Positions 1-37,798 of a stretch of DNA of 64,000 nucleotides are shown here, piece by piece. The stretch spans positions 82,538,797-82,602,796 of the forward strand of contig NC_071392.1 of the NCBI RefSeq assembly GCF_022682495.2. Reading direction: 5' to 3'. A program made the position numbers and the translations under genes. The number at the start of each line of letters is the position of its first letter. The stretch's first letter is position 1. The notes beneath the pieces were generated by a model. That model had not been told where the DNA came from, searched no databases, and saw only the letters and a program-made list of their open reading frames with translations. The DNA is from Desmodus rotundus. Taxonomy: Eukaryota > Chordata > Mammalia > Chiroptera > Phyllostomidae.

Positions 1-2054
1 CATCTTCCTTTCCTCTCAGCAGTGTTCAATGACGAAAATTGGGTTAGATCCTCTTTCTCTCTTTACAAAGCTCTCGTGCGTATATGCGCATCATACTATT
101 ACTGATTGCTGTCTACTGTTGTTACAGATGTGTATTTTTCTATGAATCTCATTCGATTATACTTCTAAAGTGAGGAATTTTGTGTTACCCAGTGCTTGCT
201 GTGTATAATGTGCAAGCACATATTGGGCCCAAACTTTCAGAGAAAAAAAAATCTTCATTTTAATTTTGAATTCAATTATTTATTTATTTATTTATATTTA
301 GAAACAAAACTGATTATTGTATTCCAGGGTATTAGTTTGTGTACGGATATCATTATTGCTTTCTAGAGTTATACTTTTAACACATAAGCATAAATAAAAG
401 AATTAAAAACATTTATATTGTTACGGAATTAGTACTACCTATGTATACCGCACATCCTTACTTTTCCCTCAAAAATTTGGGCAAAAAGTGTGCATTATGC
501 ATGGCAAAATATGGTATCTAAAAAGATAGAAATAAGGCTAGAAAGAGTCCTAAAGTGTGTTGGATTGGAATTAGAGATATGGGTATGAACTGAAGACTTT
601 TATACATATACACTGAGATCTGGAAATACTTAGAGATGTTTTTGTTCATATGGGTATATATTGTGTTACACCCCAATAGCAGTGAGCCCACTGTCCTTCC
701 AGATTTTTGTTTCTAAATTCCAGGCAAAGTGAGGAAAAGCACAGAATGTATCAAGAACATCTTTTACCAGAGAAATTGTGGGCACATGAGGAAAGGACCA
801 GGGTCGAGCCTAAAAGGGTTATCAACCAATATGAGGCCTAAACTAAATAACAGTAATAATGGATCACAACACATTGAATTAAGTAGGAACATATGAGTCC
901 ATGATGATATAAACAAGTAAATGATAAAGACAACTGTACTTGAACAATTTTTAAAAAGTTAAAAGAAAAAATAATAAATGTAGAAAAAATAGTGGACCTA
1001 GAGAAGCACAGTTGGTCACTATCATAGAGGTAATTCTTCCAGAAGGAGTTATCAGTAGATACTAATGTGGGTGGAGGATTGGTGAGGAACAGGATTTTAG
1101 TGTAATCCTAAATACTAGTCAGTTTTTGCAAAATATTGACCAGTTACAGAGGGAGAAAATGGTGAACTTAATCTGGAGAAACTGGGCAGCTAAATTGCCA
1201 GATAATTGAGATTGGTGTCGGCAGTGGTGGAACAAGTTGGCACGCTGAGCTTCCTGCTGTGATGCACTGAGAAGCGCATGTTATCGTGTGCATGGTATTT
1301 CCGCCATTTACTAAGGCTGATCGGGAGGAAATAACCCTCAGACCCAGGTGGAAAGTCATATCCTGCAGAACGTAAGTCCTGAAATCTTTAAAGCCAACGG
1401 GAGACATGAATGACAGGGAAATGTTAAGGAATTGAGGAGACATGGCAACTAAATGCAACCTATGTTCCTTGATAGCATCAAGGAAAGAGACATGTTACAA
1501 TATTTGGCATTTGAATGAGGATAGGATGGTAGTGTTGTAACAAACTTTCTGAATTTGGAATTTTGCTGCTTACATTAGAGAGTCTTTTATTTTAGAATAT
1601 ACCCACTGGAGTATTTAGGGGAAGCAGAACCTCATGTCTGTAGCTTGCTATGAAAAATTTCAGAAAAAGACTAGTAATAATAGTTAAATGAACAGGAGCA
1701 GTTGGGTGGGTGCTGGAACAGATGTGCTAATGTAGGAACAGTTGGGAAGTCTGGGTGAAGGGTACCTTTCAATTTTACAATTTTTAAACTATTTCAAAAT
1801 AAATGGTTTTAGAAAATGAAATAGGATATTTACAAAATAAAGTTCTTGAAATAATGCTTTTGGTTAGTGTATTATGAGCATTATTATGAGAATTATTAGA
1901 GGATGCAAAAAAATGAAAGGGAGAGAAGTTCAGAGAAAAGAACATTGTATTGTATGCTGTTTGCTAGATGTGGTGGTCGTCCCAAAATAAGTTCCTTTTT
2001 TACTCAGAATAGAATTTGTTCTAGCTGTTTAAGATAATGTAGCAACTGAAGCAA

Positions 2055-4330
2055 ATGTATTTATTTATTGAATACCTGCTATATATCAGGCAGCATTTGA
2101 AGTACTTAGGGAACAGAAACCAAAATAAAAATCTCTGCCCTCAATGAGTTGCATTTTAGTGGGGAGAGAGAGGCAATATCAAAATAAGTAAAATATATAA
2201 ACTTACATCGTATTAGATACTCTGCAGAAAAGTAAATTAAGGGAGGAGTCTTGGAGCATTGCAGTAGGGTTTGTAATTTTAGATAGGGAAGTCTATCTAA
2301 AGAGGGTGATATTTGAACAAAAACGTGAAACAAGTGAGGAAGCAAGCCATACACATATTCGGGAAGAGTATTCTGGCAGAGCACACAGCAAGTGCAAAGA
2401 CTCAGGTGGCAGTTTTTGTGATGTGGGCACCCGGGGAGCCTGGGGGCTGGGGTGGAATGAGTGAGCCAAGCAGTGCAAGTCAAGTCAGAGAAGTAATAGA
2501 GAGCCAGGCAGTGCAGCCTTATAGTTCATTATGAGGACTTTGGTTTTTAATCTGAGTAAAGGGGCTTGAGGAGAGGGGTGACAGAAATGATTTATATTTT
2601 AACACAATCACTGTAGCTGCAAAGAATGGCCTGTAGGTAGTTGAGGGCAAGGGAAGAATGAGGTAGACCAGTTGGAACCTTACAGCAGTAAGTTGGCTTT
2701 TCCAGGGTGGTAGCAGTAGATGGGAGAATTGGTAGGATTATCCACATCTTAAGAATAAAGCCAACAGGATTTGCTGACAGGTTGCGTATAGGGCATGAGA
2801 AAAAGAAAGAAACCAAGGACTAACTAAGCAGTAGGAAAGATAGTGTTATGTATAATATAGGTGGGGATGATTATAGGATGAGAAGACCGGAGGAGGAAGA
2901 TCAGGAGTTCCCTTTTAGACTGCTAAATTTGACATGCCTATTTGACAGTCAGGTGGAGATGCTGAGTTAAGCATTTGGAAATGCAAGTTCAAAAGAGGTC
3001 AAGGCTTGAGATATAAATTAAGGAGTCATTTAAACTAAAACTGGAAGCGATCTCTAAAAGTATATGGGTGTAAGAGAAGAGAGCAGCTGAAAGACTGAGC
3101 CCTGGGGCGTTCCAGCATATACAGTAATGGAAAGGAGAAAGAACCAGTAATGAAGACTGAGATGGTGCATTGGGACCCAGACCTATTCTCAGTGACCCCC
3201 AAAGCAGCAATTACCTGAAATAAGAGGAAAACCGTGTGGTTATAGTGTGCTGGAATCCGTGTGAAGAAAACCATTTCCATGAGGGCCAGGTGAACACCTA
3301 GCTGTGTGTGAAAAGCTGCTGAAAGCCTGGATGGAGGGTTTCAGAAAAGAGTTGAGGAAGAGGAATGGGCGGCAATAAACATGAAAGGGGGCAGTTGATG
3401 GAGGAGAGAAGGAGCCAAGAGTTTCGTTTTTAGTTGGGAAAAGTTAGAGCATGTTTACATGTTGATGGGCATGATCCAGTAAAATGGAAACCTTAGTGAT
3501 ACCGGAAAGGGAAGAAAATTGCTGAGCAATGTCTACAAGGAGCCAAGAGGTTGGGTGCTATTGTGCAAATGGAAGAATTGGCTTTAGCTGGAAACTTGGC
3601 TGTTTAATTCATTGTGATAGAAGGAAACACTGATATTGATAGGTGGTCCATGTTTGTGGAAGGTCCTTGATTGTTCCTGTTTTCTTAATGAAATAGTAAG
3701 CACGATCATCAGCCATGATTGAGAATTGGGGAGCAGATTCTGGAGAGTTGGAAAGAGAAAAGGAGGTTTGAAATAGTCATTTAGGAGAGATGGGAAGGTG
3801 AAGGACCAGAGAAGTTTTGTAGGAGAGCCAGTCAACCTTAGAGACCAATCTTTGTTTTACTTGGGGAAAAGGTTAAGGAGACGGAAGGGATTATGTGTGA
3901 TTGGGTGTGTGAGAGAAAGGTGTTGAGGGTATCTGCAAGGAAATGATTATGATGATTGGCTCTGGGATTCAAGCTGGATAAGAAGGAGCTGGGGGAGGGT
4001 GGGGATAATGGTAAGGTGAGAGCAAAGGCTTATGGGACCTTCAGGGTTTGTGGGAGTATTCCTATAGGTGCAAAGAGGAAGCAAGCTGTTAAGAAGGATC
4101 ATCCAGTTGGATAGGAGTAATGGTAAAGATGGTGATAGTGAACTAGGAGCTAAACTCTTCAAGGACTGAGGGAGAATGACCCAAGTACTCACTGAGGACT
4201 GCGCGAGGGTGGGGCGTGGTGGTTTACCAGAAGCTGGAAGCATAGGAGCCAGGAGAACCATCCCACTAACTAGCAGGCCTATTACAGGTTGTATTTCTAT
4301 TTCCTCAGCAGAGATCAATCTGTCTTTTCT
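2055..4330 (-). mobile_element. L2 LINE relic with decayed reverse transcriptase
   Basis: On the minus strand, 3210-2989 retains ALFSYTHILLEIASSFSLND and SLIYISSLDLF, which align by eye with the L2 RT palm region (GPLLFSIYTHSL...YADDSQIYISSPDL). Then 2816-2592 matches the downstream region (SISKSCWLYLQNISRI...STATTLVQA). The 3' end is the familiar L2 tail near 2055-2130. The catalytic YADD has decayed to LND. The 5' limit toward 4330 is a guess. Confidence 0.8.
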
Positions 4331-4582
4331 GTAACTCATTAGCCACCTAATCTAAATTCTAAATCCTTCTTTAAAACAGTAAGGAAAATAAATAGAAGCA
4401 AAATGTGTTAAATTTCTTTATTTTACAAATAGTTGGTGCTTCTGTGAAGTTTTTTTAATTAAAAAACCTACTTTAACCTATCACTTTAAGATATATTTAG
4501 TTTTGTATTCAACAGCATAACCAACTGAGTTATACCTCAAAATTTTTTGTGTTTTGGAAAGAAAACTGTAATGTCTAGTTTT

Positions 4583-4787
4583 TTTTTAAAATATATTTTA
4601 TTTATTTATTTTTAGGGAGAGAGAAAGGGAAGGAAAAAGAGAAATATCAATGTGTGGTTGCCTCTCATGCACCCCCTACTGGGGACCTAGCCCGCAATCC
4701 AAGCATGTGCCCTGCCTGGGAATCAAACCAGCAACTCTTTGGTTTGCAGGTGGGCACTCAATCCACTGAGCCACACCAACCAGGGCT
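4583..4787 (-). mobile_element. Bat tRNA-derived SINE (VES-like)
   Basis: The minus strand starts with a tRNA-like head (agccctggttggtgtggctc) containing A- and B-box-like motifs, and ends in an A/T-rich tail at 4583-4612. Flanking duplications atgtctagtttt (4571-4582) and atgtctactttt (4788-4799) mark a retroposon insertion. Confidence 0.9.
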
Positions 4788-4930
4788 ATGTCTACTTTTT
4801 ACAATTTATATTTTGTTGTTGATTTTGCGTTGACATACAAGAGACTATTTTTGTGTGTGTATTTACTGGGAGTATAATAAATTATTTGCCTGACAAAGAT
4901 TTTGATGTTTAATTGTCTCCTTTTTTCTAG

Positions 4931-29831
<24,901 letters not shown>

Positions 29832-32800
29832 GCAGCACCATTGGCGTGTGCTGGTTTTTAGATATTTTTGTTTTCAAAAATTATTTTGTCAGTAATTTAA
29901 CATCACTATAAAGAAGAGTTTGTGACCACTCTGATCTATAAGTTTTTGATGTTTACTAGACTTTAATTTTCTTAATAACCCACTTCTTTTAACCTTGTTA
30001 TTAAGAAAGTAAGAAAAAAAAAAGAAAAGAGAAAGGAAGAAAGAAGCATCAACAACAAAATAAAAAGACATTGTTTCCATTTCTGGATTCCAAAACTAAT
30101 CTGGAACTATAGCTACTATAGAAAGGAAATAGATTTTGTATGAACTCTTAAGTTGAAATTTTAATGTGGTTTGGATGTGTGCATTAATCCATTTTTAGAA
30201 AAATACCACTACCCATTAATTATGGCTCAACCATGGGTTAGGTATAGTGTCCTTAAGAACAGTACATAGTGAAGAACAGTTGGGCCGTAATTAATGAACA
30301 TGGGTGGTAATGAGAGTTCTATCCTAGGATGCCAACTGGTGCAACGAATAAGTAGATTAGATACTATTGAGAAGGCACCTCATGTAAGATGGCAACTGTA
30401 TTAAAGAAAAAGCAGGAAGACAAAAGTTTGATTTTTTTATTTTTGTTTTCTTCTTGTCTATAGAGGTGTTTGGTATAGCAGATTTTCAAGGCCATTTTTC
30501 ATACATTTCTTAATTGAACTTCTTCCTCTGTGGAAGTAAGTGAACACATTTGGTTTTGCTGGATGTCTGTGTGGTTTTGCTGTTCGTTTTAACTGTGCAG
30601 GTGATCCTTTCATAACAAGACTCATTGTTTGCAGTATTGCTTTTAGTGGAACACCCAACATACAAAATACAGCTTTGTGCGGTATTTGATGTGAGGATTT
30701 TTTTAAAAATACACCCTATTGGGTATTAAATGTATGTTCCCCTGAAAGGGACTGGTTTTTGTGGTTTTCATCTGTCTTTATAATTTGGAATGAAAATGTA
30801 TTATGGAATTTGGGAGCTGGCAGTTGGAGGGAATTCTAGTAAAAATTTAATTTTTTCTGAAGCATCTATTTCCTATTTTTAAGAATTAGACCTTCAAATT
30901 GAATCTTTGATCTCAATTCTAAATTTCATTTTTATTCTCATAGAGATACAAAAGGTGTCTTCTGAGGGCAAACATATTCTTAATGGGCCAGACCTCACTA
31001 GTTTAACTGACATTGGTTTATTCCTTGTTCAGTCTCAAAGAAGGAAACTAGATTAAGAAAATTGCTATGCCATTTGCTAATCTAATGTTTGACAAAATAC
31101 TTACATATGAATTTATTTGGTTTGCCAAAGTAAACCTTTCTAAAACACTAATTGACTAAGGAAATTTTTCTGTTTAGGCTGATAGAATAAAAATATGGCT
31201 GACTTGAAAGAATGTTCTCTTTGGATGGTATCATCTTGTGTGAATTAAACCTAGAGGACTTGCTTTCATCCACATGTCATTACTTCTTAAAATGGACAAT
31301 GTGAAAATACTCTGTGGCTGATTCACTGGGTTTTCAGATATTGCTAAAGATAAAATATGAGAAAATAACTTATTAGCAATAGCATCTCACGTTCTGTATA
31401 GATTTAGGCCTTGTTATAATGTAAAGTATACATTAATGGTTAAAAGGGTTTTAGTCACTTTTCCACATTTGTGTTCAAGGTGACTGTTGTGATGGTGGTA
31501 TCATTTTGAATATGCATTTGACATTTATTCTCTGAAGACTGAACACATTTTGGTAACAGTGCATATACCATTTAATTGTCTTATTTTGCTCCAGCATTTA
31601 TAGCACACCAGCTGTTGAGCTTTTAGTAATAAGTTCGTTGATATCTTAGAATACTGTTCTTTTGATGGTTTGTTCTTCCATATTTGTCTTCTGAGTTAAA
31701 TCAGGGCAGCACAGATAAATTTTGAGAAGGATCACGAAGGGAAGTATCACTAAATAGAAAAAATACATAATTTTCTAAAAGCATTCGAGCCAGAATTTCT
31801 AATGTCCCCAAAATGTTCACTGATATAGTAAGTGCCATATTAATTTTTTTTTTAAATTTGCGAGAGAGAGGGAAAGAGAAACATCGATTTGTTGTTCCAC
31901 TTATTTATGGATTCATTGGTTGCTTCTTGCATGTGTCCTGACCAGGGATCGAACCCACAACCTTGGTATGTGGGGATCAAACTAACCAGCTGAGCTACTC
32001 CTCCAGGGCAATATTAATCTTTTAAAACAGTATTTAAAAATGGTTTTCTCTCCACAAAGTCTTCAGTTAACAGTCTTCAAGATTATAGTCCTGTGATCTT
32101 ATTAACAAGCACCTATGTGCTCAGGCAGATCCCAGCTAAGTAGTTCTTAAATTCTAATAGACAGCTCTAAGATGATCCTAACTATATATATATCCCATGC
32201 TCATTTAGAGAGCATCCTCCCAAAAGTAAGTGCAATTCAAGCAACCTTGACCTAACACTCCAGTGTTTATTTCCAAACAAAAACTCAGATTTCCCTCTGG
32301 ATTTAGAACCAAGAGCCTAGAGTCATAGCTGCAAGACCCCCAATAACTAGGCATGATCACACCTTTAGCCAGGGTTTATGGATGAGCAGAGTATGTGGGA
32401 GCCAGGATTTACTCAATACCAACTCATCGAAAGCTTTCCCTGATGCCAAGCATCTGATCTTTCCAGCAATAAGGAAACCCAAGTACACAGTCAGTGGCTT
32501 ATATGGCTTTGGCAGAAGTATATATGGACTGAGATATACCATACTGCATTCAAAATATATTTGTGCATCAGCATCTGGCAGTGCAATCATTTTGTCCTTT
32601 GAATTAACCAGCCTTGCTTATCTCTTCTGAATGGAAGGGTAAGAAATTGGAAAGTGCTAAAAGGAAATTGTCCTCTTGCCATGGTAATTTGACTTTCTTT
32701 TCCAAGCTAAAGAAGCACTAAATTTTACTGCACATAGTAGTGTAGTTGAAACATAGCTTAGGAATGCTTTCAGAAAGTTTCAGTCCAGAGTTAAAAGGTA

Positions 32801-33426
32801 AGTATACAGATTATTGCTCCATTTATGAATTTGCATTTCAAAGTCCTATGATTGCAGTGTTTAAATGTTTAAATTTGGGTTTCACAGAGGGACTAGTTAG
32901 AAGTTGAAAGGAGGAGGTCCTCCTCTTGCTGAGCCCTGATCCACAAATAATGTGAATTCCAAATATAAGTTGCTTCATGTGAACAAAAAATTCTTAGGTT
33001 TAAACTGAAGATACACTCATTTTCTGTTTATCTGTATCTGTTTTGAATGAGACAAATCAGGTGATTCGGTTCGCCATTAAAATTCTGGACATGGCCATGA
33101 GTTCGGGTATCTAATTTCTTACTGAAAAAGAGCACCTCCTTTTAAATAATCATGTACATATTTTTAAAGTATTTTATAGCCTCATGTAAATTAATAGTTG
33201 ATGTCTTTTTACAGACATATCGCCCCTTCATTTTGGGTGTGAACTTACTAAGTCACATAGTTCACATGTTGGTGGCTCATGCTCCTGAGTGAGAATAATG
33301 CTAGCCAATCCAATCACAGATTTCTGTCTCCATGAAGGTTTTGCTTATTGTGAAGGATATCTGGGACAATAGTCTTTGTTCGTTTGTTTAATTTAGGGGG
33401 CCAACTGGTGCTTTGATTTTAATAAA
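29832..33426 (+). other. TRIM24: TRIM24 3' UTR (extent uncertain)
   Basis: Non-coding sequence directly after the stop. It contains a purine-rich GA tract at about 30004-30055. Canonical AATAAA signals are seen at 30059-30064, 31186-31191 and 33421-33426, with ATTAAA near 30723 and 33076. Which one is used cannot be told from sequence alone; the human 3' UTR is long, so a distal site is plausible. A bat SINE (31845-32010) sits inside this interval, so if the distal site is used the SINE is transcribed in the mRNA antisense to itself. Confidence 0.5.
31845..32010 (-). mobile_element. Bat tRNA-derived SINE
   Basis: T-rich tail at its left end, tRNA head ending in ccagggc at its right end. Short flanking repeats atattaat at 31837-31844 and 32011-32018. 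It lies in the possible TRIM24 3' UTR. The body (ttgttgttccacttattta) marks a subfamily shared with the copies at 47902 and 51053. Confidence 0.88.
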
Positions 33427-36265
33427 AATTAGCTTCGATGGATTTTTCCTGTGAATATTTTACCACAACGAGGAATTTTTAATGGAAAAGTCACTCGTGT
33501 CATTCAGTAGAATTTAAACTAGCTTGTATCTGCCTTCATTACTGCGTGTTGTCTTCTGTAAAACTGATGCATAGGGACAACCTACTCTTCCATAAATAAC
33601 AGGAAACTTTAAAAATTCTAACACATGCAGTTCACTACATACAGGGAGAAAAGGAATGATAAACATCTTCAGACACTGGTTTCCACCTTTCCCCCCTAAA
33701 AAAAGGAAGCCAAACTCCTGAAAGTAGGAGAACAAAAGATGTCATAAAAAATTTGTATGGAAGCTGTTGGGGGAGGAGGGTATTATAACATCTGGGGGCT
33801 TTTACACGTCACTTTGAAAGTTTGTCTGTGAATTACCTTAAAGGTTAGAAAGTTTTGATTCTTGGAAGTAACTATTTGAAAAACTCAGTATTGGGTACTT
33901 AATAGATCTTACTTTGATGGGGATGGGAACAGCCTTCTATTTGATTGTTAAATGAGGTTTTAAATAGAATAAGTCCTAATTTGAGTCCTTAAAAAATCCT
34001 TTAGAAGTTAAACGTTTAGCAGAATTTTGTCTTTCGTAAAGAAGAAAGGCTGTGTTAAAGTTGCCAGTGAAAGAATGTCCAAACCTGTGGAAAACTGTAT
34101 AAAAATTTCTTTCAGCCAAGATTTGAGGATATGCCCTAAAGCAAGATCTCAACAGAGTGAAAAAACGCTCTGGAGAGTGACAGTTCTGTGGCTTATTTTA
34201 TACATTTAGAGTCAAAGGGGAAAACGTTAAGGAAGGTTACATAGTATCTATTGGTGGTAGATTAATGAGGCAGGAGAAAGCAAAATGTGGACATTCCTAG
34301 GATTGGATAAAAAAGGAAAATGGAGACATGCTTCCTTTTTACATTGGGCGGTACAAGATAGTTAGCAGGGAACATTTACGGCACACAGAGATGGTATGCG
34401 GGGAGGAGGTAACCATGAAGTGTTACGCAGTCTCCAGACTGGGTGGTTGTGCCTTCAAGGGGTCAGGAAAAGAAAATTACTCTGACATTTCAAAGGTATG
34501 TTATCCTAGATGCATAAGAACAATGGACTGGGCTCACTGAAGGTACAGGTAGACCTTTTGCTTAGGAAGGTGTAAGCCTGGGATGTGACTGACTACCTGC
34601 CATAACCTGCCCCGTTAGGAATTTATGATCAGACCGTCCTGTGTGGTTGCTTTCGGTCCCTGGGCTTGTCCGGCCTGCCAGGTAGCCCTTTTGCTTGTGG
34701 GACCTGCTGTGTTGCCCCTTCTGTTCACAAAGCCCTCTGCCATGTATCAGGATACATGTGAGTATGAATTCTTTGCCCATATTCTCTAATGCCTTTAACC
34801 CCAGGTGAAAGAGAAAATCTAGTCAGGAATCTTCCCATTGCAAATGACTGATGCCCAGTTTTGATTGCTTTTTTAGGGGAGAGGATAAAATATTGGGTTG
34901 GCCAAATAGTTAATTTGGTTTTTTCCGTAAGATGGCTCTAGTAGCGCTTAGTTGTCTTTAACTTTATTCAAAACAGTCTTGTTAGATTGTATTGTGACAG
35001 CTGTCACATCAGCGTGCGTTTTTTAAAAAACAAAATTGGTGAATTTTTTTGTAGTCATTTTAGTATTGAAGATGGAAGAAAATAATGCAACATTTTTGGC
35101 ATATGCTTTGTTATTTCAAGAAAGGTAAAAACAGAAACACAATAAAAGATTTGTTGCAGTGTATGGAGAAGGTGCTGTGACTGATCGAATGTGTCAAAAG
35201 TGGTTTGCAAATTTTTGTGCTGGAGATTCCTCACTGGATGATGCTCCACAGTCGGGTAGACTAGTTGAAGTTGATAGTAAACAAATCGGGACATAAATTG
35301 AGAACGATAAATATTATGCCAGGCAGGAGAGAGCCGACATACTCAAAATATCCGAATCAATAAAGTTACTGGTGAAAATGAAAAATGTCTTTTATTTTAT
35401 GGAAAAAACTAAACAGCCAACCCAACGTACGGATCAACCAAGTTAAGCACTTTTCACACTTGGAATGGCAATGTACTGACCTGCTAAGTGGCATGTCCCC
35501 GAAGAAAATGTTCTTAAAATGGACACAGGAGGAGTACCAATAAGATGGCAAGAACCACAGCTTAGTGGGCCACCAGGTGCCACACTTTGACAATGACGCG
35601 GGTTCTCTAATCTGTATTGGGGATTTACTCATGATGGTATGTATACATTAAGAAAGATCAACATACAAAAAGTCCAAAATAAAGGCTGGCACTCATATTA
35701 TGGAAGGAATTTTTGCTATTATAGACTGTGCTTTAAAGAGAGTTGTAGAAATTCCCCTCTACATGTAAAATTATTTTATTCTGAGAAATTAACCTGTATT
35801 AACATAAATTACAATATGCTTGTACAGAGATACCAGTTGTATTTTACTGTTTTCCAATACTTCAACAAGTATTGTCTTAGTTTTTTCATAGGCTATGAGA
35901 CCAATCTGAAAATGTTCTCTCTCTCAGGTAAGTGGTATGAAATTTGTTTACTTCTTTTTCTACTAATGTTTAATAGTAGAAATGTAAGCAAAAGACACAT
36001 ATTTATCAGAGATTTCTCAAATTTAGTGTTCAATTAAATTTACATGATTAGAGTTCACTATATAGTAATTTAGTGTCTTGTTGGAATCCTGGGTGCTAGA
36101 CAGAGCTGGACAACATCACAGTTAGATAATCCTGGATGCGCCCAGCTACTGAGAGTTCCTGAAACTGGGGAAGGTGCTCCAGCATCCAGTTTGCCGTCGG
36201 TTGACTGATTTTCAGTCATTACTAGACTTTAATTTTAATTATAAATGGCTGTCATCTTCTTTGGG
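33427..36265. other. Intergenic region between TRIM24 and the large L1
   Basis: Contains a deleted mariner at 34893-35425. The moderately GC-rich stretch 34200-34870 looks like decayed repeat or LTR material, but I cannot name it. The 132-codon ORF at 35639-36037 has a biased, low-information composition and is judged chance. Confidence 0.5.
34893..35425 (+). mobile_element. Internally deleted mariner
   Basis: Ends with ttgggttggcc at the left and ggccaaccc-like inverted ccaacccaa at the right; TA precedes the left end. The plus strand retains mariner N-terminal sequence (VAVYGEGAVTDRMCQKWFAN, then DSSLDDAPQSGR) and loses most of the catalytic part, giving 533 bp instead of about 1.3 kb. Confidence 0.85.
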
Positions 36266-37171
36266 ATTCTTTAAAAAATTAGTTTTCATTACATTTGACA
36301 TACAATATTAATTTTAAGTGCACAAGATCAGACATTTATATACCTTATGAAGTAATCACGCCAGTGAGTCCAGTACCCATCCGGAACCACATTGTTATAG
36401 TATTGATTATATTTCCTACACCATACATCCCCATAAGTGCTTATAACTGGCTGTTTGCATTTCTTAATCCCATCCACCAACCTCTTTATCGATTGTTTGT
36501 TTTCTGTATCTATGAGTTTGTTTTGTTTTGTTTTAGATTCCACATTTAAGTGAAGTCATATGGTGTCTTTCTCTGTATGACTCATTTCACTGAGCATAAC
36601 ACCCTCTAGGTCCGTCCATGTTGTTGCAAACAGTAAGACTTCATTCTTTTTTATGGCTGGGTAGTGTTCCACTGTGTACGTGTACCACGTCTTTATCTAA
36701 TTGTCCATAGGCACTTAGGTTGCTCGCATATCTTGGCTATTGTAAATAATGCTGTAATGAACATAGAGGTGCATATATCTTTTTGAATTAGTATTTTGGA
36801 TTTCTTCCAGTAAATACCCAGAAGTGGGGTTGCTGGGTCATGTGGTAGTTCTATTTTTAACTTTCTGAGAAACCCTCGTACTGTTTTCCATAGTGGCTGC
36901 GCCAATTTGCATTCCCACCAACAGTGCACAAGGGTTCCCATTTCTCCACATCCTCGCCAACACTTGTTGTTTATTGATAATAGCCACTCCGACAGATGGA
37001 AGGTGATACCTCATTGTGTTTTAATCAGTTTCTCTGATGATTAGTGAGCTGGGGCATCTTTTCATATGTCTCATGGCCATCTGTACATCCTCTTTGTAGA
37101 AATGCCTATTAGGTCCTCTGCCCATTTTTTTATTCTGATTATTACTATTTTGGGTATGAGTTCCTTATGTA

Positions 37172-37298
37172 CAAGGTATGGCAAAGTAGGTTTACAGTAG
37201 TTTGTATGGAAAATAGTGCGGTAATACCCAACAACACAATAATAAACTAACTGTGTTTTATGTAGTCACAACTGTAAACTGGCTTTTGTCCCACCTGG
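37172..37298. mobile_element. 127-bp TA-flanked mini-transposon nested in L1
   Basis: Imperfect inverted ends caaggtatggcaaagtaggt ttacagt (left) and aactgtaaac tggcttttgtcccacctgg (right), flanked by TA (37170-37171, 37299-37300). Removing it restores the L1 reading across ccttatgta/ttttgggtag. The structure fits a mariner-type MITE. Confidence 0.8.
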
Positions 37299-37798
37299 TA
37301 TTTTGGGTAGTAACCCGTTACTAGATGTATCATTGGCAGGTGTCTTCTTCCATTTAATTGGTTGTCTTATCCTTTTGTTGGCTTATTTTGCTGTGCAAAA
37401 ACTTTTTAGTTTGATTTAGTCCCATTTCTTTACTCTTATTTCCCTTGGTTGAAGAGTCTTACTCAAAAAAAATATTACTAAGAGCAATGTCAAAGATTTT
37501 ACTGCCTATGTTTCTTTTAGGAGTTTTATAAATCCTCATATTTAAGCCTCTAATCCATTTTGAATTTATTCTTGTATATGGTGCTAGAAAATGGTCTGAT
37601 TTCTTCTTTTTTTTTTTTTTTTTGCATGTATCTGTTCAGTTTTCCCAATACCATTTATCGTAGAGAATGTGTTTACCCCACTGTATGTTATTGCCTTCTC
37701 TGTCATAGATTAATTGACCACATAGGTATGGGTTTATTTCTGAGCTCTCTATTCTGTCCCATTGATCAATGTGTCTGTTTTTATGCTAGTGCCATGTT

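Larger units (their letters stand above)
1..4930 (+). other. TRIM24 intron (5' part outside window)
   Basis: No exon seen. 1-2050 is AT-rich sequence in which I recognise nothing. 2055-4330 is an L2 relic and 4583-4787 a bat SINE (separate entries). The remainder is ordinary intron. Confidence 0.7.

Noticed and set aside
3947..4339. 130-codon minus-strand ORF
   Set aside because: Pro/Leu/Ser-rich; best explained as the far end of the L2 relic or chance, with no identifiable motif.
4583..4787. tRNA gene on the minus strand
   Set aside because: A- and B-box-like motifs belong to a SINE with tail and target duplications; no proper cloverleaf.
35639..36037. 132-codon plus-strand ORF in the intergenic region
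   Set aside because: AT-rich, no recognisable domain, no splice or promoter context; long ORFs of this size arise by chance in such sequence.
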